Source: Phycisphaeraceae bacterium D3-23 (GTDB taxonomy: Bacteria; Planctomycetota; Phycisphaerae; Phycisphaerales; Phycisphaeraceae). Taken from it: DNA of 64,000 bases. Made by a program: the position numbers and the translations under genes. The DNA is taken from the NCBI GenBank assembly GCA_039555135.1, contig CP114179.1:1612001-1676000 (forward strand), written 5' to 3'. Below the pieces are notes generated by a model, which was not told where the DNA came from, did no database searches, and saw only the letters and a list, made by a program, of their open reading frames with translations. This document shows, piece by piece, positions 61,456-64,000 of this stretch; the stretch's first letter is position 1; each line of letters starts with the position of its first letter.

Positions 61456-63774
61456 TTAGTCGCGGCCGCCTTCAAAATACGTGTCCCACATCGGCACCAC
61501 CTCGACCGGGCCCAGGATGCCGTCGGGCAGGGGCAGGTCGGGGTTGTAGCGGATGTGGATCAGGCCCAGCCCGTTGGTCGGGATCTCGGCTTCCATGTCG
61601 CCCTGAGCCGCGGAAAAGTAGCCCAGCGTCGTGTTGAACTGCGGCGAGGTATCGCCCAGCACCGGCCCGGTGTTGCGCTGCGGGTTGAACGTCGTCAGCA
61701 GCGAGCCGTTGATCTCGACCTGGCCCCGCATGTCGATCAGCCCCGCGACGATCGTGCCGGTCAGCTCGATCTTCTCCTGGCCGTCGTGGGGCGCGAGGAA
61801 CGTCCCCATCTCCACCGAGTACTGCGGCAGCAGCATCGACGACCGCTGGAACAGCAGCTTCTCGCCGTCGCTCAGCTCCGTCGAGTCCTCGATATCAAAG
61901 TGCGTCTGCCCGGTGAACGTGACCTTGTTGCGTGTGTGCGTGTACTCCTCGGCCACATCACTCACCAGCGCGCCCTCGAACGTGCAGTCGTCAAAGCGCA
62001 CGTTGTTCGAGATCGTCTTCGTGTCGTAAATTTCAACACCGCCGATCTCGACGAACCGGTCCGGGTGCTTGGGGTCGCCCGAGGCGTCCTGCATCCCGGC
62101 GTAGTTATAGTCCTGGCCGGTGTTCTCGGTCTCGGTCTCGACAAACGTGACGCCGATGAACCGACAGTTGATAAACAGCGCGTTGGTCCCGCGCGGGATC
62201 GTCACGTTGCGGAACGTCATGTTCTCGTACACCGGGCGGTCGTAGTAGTCGTACGGGTACGCCGAGCCGAACGGCACTTCCTCGCGGAGCGTCGCGCCCA
62301 GCGGCTGAGGCGTCGATGTGTCGCCCGGGTCGTGGTTGGCGGCTTCGGCCACGGCCTGGGTCAGGAAGTCGCCCGTCGCCATCGCACGGAACGAGTCCAC
62401 GCTGAACTGGCTGGGGTCCAGGTCGTACTGGTCGTTCTCGGTCGAGTCGAACGTCACCGGCGTCTGGTTGTGCCCCGGCACGATCGGGCCCTGCAAAAAG
62501 TCCTGGTAGGCACCGCCCGCGGCGCCGCTGTTCCAGCCCGCCGCGTCCGTCGAGATCTGTACCTCGCCACGGATCTTCGCGTAACGGTCGAACTCGTCGA
62601 TCAGCCCGTCGCCATAGCCCGCCCGGCTCGGATCGCCAAACGTATCGATCAAGTCCAACAGCTGCTGAGCCGCGAGCGTCGTCATGGACGATTCGAGCTC
62701 GCTCTGCGAGATCTGGCCCGGGCTGGAGCTGGTATCGAAGTGCGCAAGGAAGAAGTCGTACTCGTCGATGTAGCCGTCACTGTTGACGTCGTAGGTCTCG
62801 GGGTTGGTGTAGTCGGCGACCTCGGTCGAGTTGTAGATGCTCAGGCGGTTGTCGCCGTTCTGGTCGTCCGCGATAATCGAGCCCATGAGCGCATCGAGCT
62901 GCGCATCGAGCGCGGTGTCGAGCCCGCGGAAGTCGGACATGACCTGGATCGGGTGGCCGTTGGTCAGGTCCGTATCTTCAAACACGGTGCCGACCCGGCC
63001 TTCGATCAGGACGTTCTGGCCGATCATGACCCGGCTGCGCGAGAGCACGGCGTAATTGATCCGGCGGGTCACCTGGAAGTCCATCGAGATCGAGCGGTAC
63101 ACGCGGTTGCCGACCGCGCCGTCGTAGGCCGTGACGGTCACACGGACAAAGCGCGCGTCGAGCGGGGTCGTCGAGCCGACCCCCATGTCGCCGTAGGGCG
63201 GGCGGTCGTAGTAGTCGCTGTCGTAGTCCTCGCCGGCGATCGGGTGCGGCGTAAACGTCGCGGTGAACGAGGGCTCGTTGGGGCCCACCGCGATCGGGCC
63301 GACGTGCACCACGCCGTCCGAGTCGATGTACGGCTCCTGCTGGTTGTGGAACTCGCCGCCCAGCGACGTCACCAGCACGTCGGCGACCTCGTCCCAGATC
63401 GCGTCGGCGTGGCCCAGCAGCACGTTGGTCGGCATGCCGGTCGTGTCGCCCGACAGGTCGGACGTCGTCAGCGTCGAGATGTACGACGAGTCGCTGGGGT
63501 CATAGATCGCGCCCGAGCGGGTGTAAACCACCGAAGCGGCGTCGGCCAGGCGGAAGATCATCAGCCGCATCCCCGTCTCGGACGCGGCCTGCGAGCGGTT
63601 GACCTTGATGTGCGTGTCGGCGGTGTGCAGGTTGCCCTGCGAAACGATCGCCATCGCCGCCGCCAGCGAGCCGAAGATCACCAGGAACATCATCGCCAAC
63701 AACGCCGCCGCCCCGCGCTCACGCAAGGCCAGAGGCGATGTCTGATGTGCGATGTTCGATCGGTTCCGTTTCAT
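61456..63774 (-). CDS. Large PilX-like protein with EF-hand/dockerin-type motifs
   Basis: 772 residues. N-terminal hydrophobic segment RGAAALLAMMFLVIFGSLAA, like PilX and type II K minor components, then a large outside domain. Calcium-binding-like loops appear: DDQNGDNRLSIYN, DVNSDGYIDEYDFF and YGDGLIDEFDRYAKI (dockerin-like). Later parts are beta-rich, with right-handed beta-helix character (FRNVTIPRGTNALFINCRFI). Start ATG 63774, with GTG 63789 an alternative that has AGGAG close upstream. A further pilin gene follows upstream. Confidence 0.75.
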   Translation of the reverse strand: MKRNRSNIAHQTSPLALRERGAAALLAMMFLVIFGSLAAAMAIVSQGNLHTADTHIKVNRSQAASETGMRLMIFRLADAASVVYTRSGAIYDPSDSSYISTLTTSDLSGDTTGMPTNVLLGHADAIWDEVADVLVTSLGGEFHNQQEPYIDSDGVVHVGPIAVGPNEPSFTATFTPHPIAGEDYDSDYYDRPPYGDMGVGSTTPLDARFVRVTVTAYDGAVGNRVYRSISMDFQVTRRINYAVLSRSRVMIGQNVLIEGRVGTVFEDTDLTNGHPIQVMSDFRGLDTALDAQLDALMGSIIADDQNGDNRLSIYNSTEVADYTNPETYDVNSDGYIDEYDFFLAHFDTSSSPGQISQSELESSMTTLAAQQLLDLIDTFGDPSRAGYGDGLIDEFDRYAKIRGEVQISTDAAGWNSGAAGGAYQDFLQGPIVPGHNQTPVTFDSTENDQYDLDPSQFSVDSFRAMATGDFLTQAVAEAANHDPGDTSTPQPLGATLREEVPFGSAYPYDYYDRPVYENMTFRNVTIPRGTNALFINCRFIGVTFVETETENTGQDYNYAGMQDASGDPKHPDRFVEIGGVEIYDTKTISNNVRFDDCTFEGALVSDVAEEYTHTRNKVTFTGQTHFDIEDSTELSDGEKLLFQRSSMLLPQYSVEMGTFLAPHDGQEKIELTGTIVAGLIDMRGQVEINGSLLTTFNPQRNTGPVLGDTSPQFNTTLGYFSAAQGDMEAEIPTNGLGLIHIRYNPDLPLPDGILGPVEVVPMWDTYFEGGRD

Positions 63775-63825
63775 CTTTATCTTCTCCACGCCTCTCCTGC
63801 GTTCTAATCGCTGATTGCTGTCAAC

Positions 63826-64000
63826 TCACCGATCGGTCACGATCCACGTCAGCCGGGTGATCGGCTCACGCACCGCTTTGGCCGGCGGCTGATAAAACAC
63901 ATCCACCGTCACCCGCATCACGTCCGTCGAGCCCATCGGCTGCGAGAACGCGGCGTCGATGTAGTCCGGCAGCACGCTCTCGACCGTGACCCGCTGGGTC
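63826..64000 (-). CDS. Pilus-type protein, start beyond the window
   Basis: 58 codons visible, ending ITRLTWIVTDR then TGA. Sequence (VESVLPDYIDAAFSQPMGST, VMRVTVDVFYQPPAKAVREP) is consistent with a pseudopilin's C-terminal beta sheet. It is upstream of the PilX-like gene on the same strand, probably in one operon. The family cannot be stated from this piece. Confidence 0.6.
   Translation of the reverse strand, partial: TQRVTVESVLPDYIDAAFSQPMGSTDVMRVTVDVFYQPPAKAVREPITRLTWIVTDR

Noticed and set aside
61237-63807. 856-codon plus-strand frame opposite the PilX-like gene
   Set aside because: The minus-strand product has a membrane segment and EF-hand motifs; the plus-strand one is Arg/Val/His-rich with no motif.

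Overview
The window is a continuous GC-rich bacterial chromosome segment with about 50 protein genes on both strands and no rRNA, tRNA or CRISPR array that I can see. Gene content points to the Planctomycetota, most likely class Phycisphaerae: PEP-CTERM secreted proteins, a REP-associated tyrosine transposase of a type common in planctomycetes, palindromic repeats between and inside genes, many lipoproteins, and a normal MurD. The class is an inference from gene content.

Layout. 1-1.75 kb (-): the end of a membrane acyltransferase carrying an in-frame repeat, a 46-residue membrane peptide and a DUF2959 lipoprotein. 2.0-4.7 kb (+): ECF sigma factor, single-pass partner and secreted PDZ protein. 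4.8-7.35 kb (+): HAD phosphatase, dUTPase, terpene-cyclase-like protein with a haem c motif. 7.4-10.4 kb: secreted proteins, one with a possible thioester domain. 10.6-13.6 kb: FtsK with a long acidic tail. 13.7-16.4 kb (-): isc operon (iscR-iscS-iscU-iscA type) with a strong promoter. 16.7-18.0 kb: adenylate kinase and a ParE-type toxin-antitoxin pair. 18.2-21.7 kb: TolC-like lipoprotein and a LeuC-family dehydratase. 21.9-30.3 kb: pentapeptide-repeat membrane protein of mixed composition, a putative HTH/zinc protein, secreted proteins, a frameshifted beta-propeller gene and a metallo-hydrolase. 30.6-37.6 kb (-): 2-oxoglutarate dehydrogenase genes lpdA, odhB and sucA with two unrelated genes between. 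37.9-39.6 kb (-): murD with several repeat-derived insertions and a frameshift. 39.9-45.0 kb (-): PilT, a GspE/PilB-like protein with degenerate ATPase motifs, and a CvpA-like protein. 45.4-50.7 kb: PEP-CTERM protein, hisF, the transposase with its palindromes, and a response regulator/histidine kinase pair. 50.9-54.3 kb (+): TonB-dependent receptor and TonB. 54.4-57.5 kb (+): a ketosynthase pair resembling KS-alpha plus chain-length factor. 57.7-60.4 kb (-): three secreted proteins ending in the same Leu-Tyr-Asp tail. 60.6-64 kb (-): pseudopilin/PilX-like genes.

The main themes are: (1) small palindromic elements, several sharing GAAGCCC...GGGCTTC ends, between genes and also read through in frame inside coding sequences (acyltransferase, leuC, odhB, murD); (2) paired active/degenerate enzymes (ketosynthases; PilT with a defective-looking GspE); (3) a shared C-terminal LYD tail on three neighbouring exported proteins with two unrelated folds; (4) start codons placed 6-8 bases after a -10-like hexamer, suggesting leaderless transcripts. 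All domain assignments are from reading motifs by eye; no database search was run.
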